Part shown: in pieces, positions 30,649 to 30,650 of the stretch
Position numbering within the stretch: the first letter of the stretch is position 1
Layout of the letters: each line of letters opens with the position of its first letter
NCBI GenBank assembly: GCA_041653955.1
Contig: JBAZEH010000019.1
Location: forward strand, 1-30,650
DNA from: UBA1562 sp041653955
GTDB taxonomy: Bacteria; Omnitrophota; Gorgyraeia; Gygaellales; Profunditerraquicolaceae
Reading direction: 5' to 3'
Length of the DNA stretch: 30,650 nt
Notes under the pieces: model-generated
What the model saw: only the letters and a program-made list of their open reading frames with translations
What the model was told of the DNA's origin: nothing
The model's database searches: none
Translations under genes and position numbers: made by a program

Positions 30649-30650
30649 GT

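Noticed and set aside
1..30650. CRISPR array, insertion sequence or rRNA
   Set aside because: No spaced direct repeats, transposase motifs or rRNA sequence were seen on either strand; the only tandem repeat is the 12-bp run at 30545-30580.

Overview
The window is a bacterial chromosomal segment that is almost entirely coding. Most genes lie on the plus strand in long, tightly packed operons with ATGA/GTGA stop-start overlaps. Gene content suggests an uncultured anaerobic bacterium of the Omnitrophota type or a related candidate phylum. The clues are a ferredoxin-dependent 2-oxoacid oxidoreductase, a stand-alone MetV-type protein, RNase Y with YmdB, a TGS-less ThrRS, a short PheT and a short GluRS. 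This placement is inference from gene content; there is no rRNA in the window to confirm it.

Layout: (1) 1-3636 is a housekeeping run: end of an upstream gene (probably parA by context), parB, ndk, yicC, gmk (GTG start), rpoZ and a CoaC-only flavoprotein. (2) 3646-4305 holds tRNA-Cys(GCA), a LAGLIDADG endonuclease-like reading frame that runs into the next tRNA, tRNA-Leu(UAA) and tRNA-Val(GAC), followed by inverted repeats. (3) 4433-7312 is thrS-infC-rpmI-rplT, where infC appears to start on a rare ATA codon. (4) 7328-10772 is a potassium-uptake operon with two TrkA/KtrA-type proteins, an unlisted 38-residue membrane peptide, TrkH and an exported OB-fold-like protein. (5) 10733-13799 is pheS-pheT. 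(6) 13803-14020 is a 6S RNA candidate with its own promoter, directly upstream of rarA. (7) 15420-19474 holds metV, an IscU-like scaffold, 5-formyl-THF cyclo-ligase, RNase Y and YmdB. (8) 19471-21282 is an exported GH39-like protein lacking the expected acid/base glutamate. (9) 21287-28636 is xseA-xseB-dxs, a four-gene 2-oxoacid:ferredoxin oxidoreductase, gltX and a small lipoprotein. (10) 28660-30650 is tRNA-Gln(CUG), a stem-loop, then an A+T-richer accessory pair (HNH nuclease with homing-endonuclease-type repeats, Fic protein) and a 12-bp tandem repeat.

How it fits together: the core is translation (ThrRS, PheRS, GluRS, IF3, L35, L20, tRNAs), RNA turnover (RNase Y), nucleotide metabolism (Gmk, Ndk), DNA repair (ExoVII, RarA), isoprenoid entry (Dxs), folate/one-carbon chemistry (MetV, cyclo-ligase) and reduced-ferredoxin metabolism. 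The most unusual points are the tRNA-linked LAGLIDADG frame whose stop codon is the tRNA-Leu anticodon, the tRNA-Gln-linked HNH/Fic pair, the hidden Trk-operon micropeptide, the ATA-started infC, the 6S RNA/rarA junction and the GH39-like probable pseudoenzyme. All assignments come from reading the sequence; no database search was possible.
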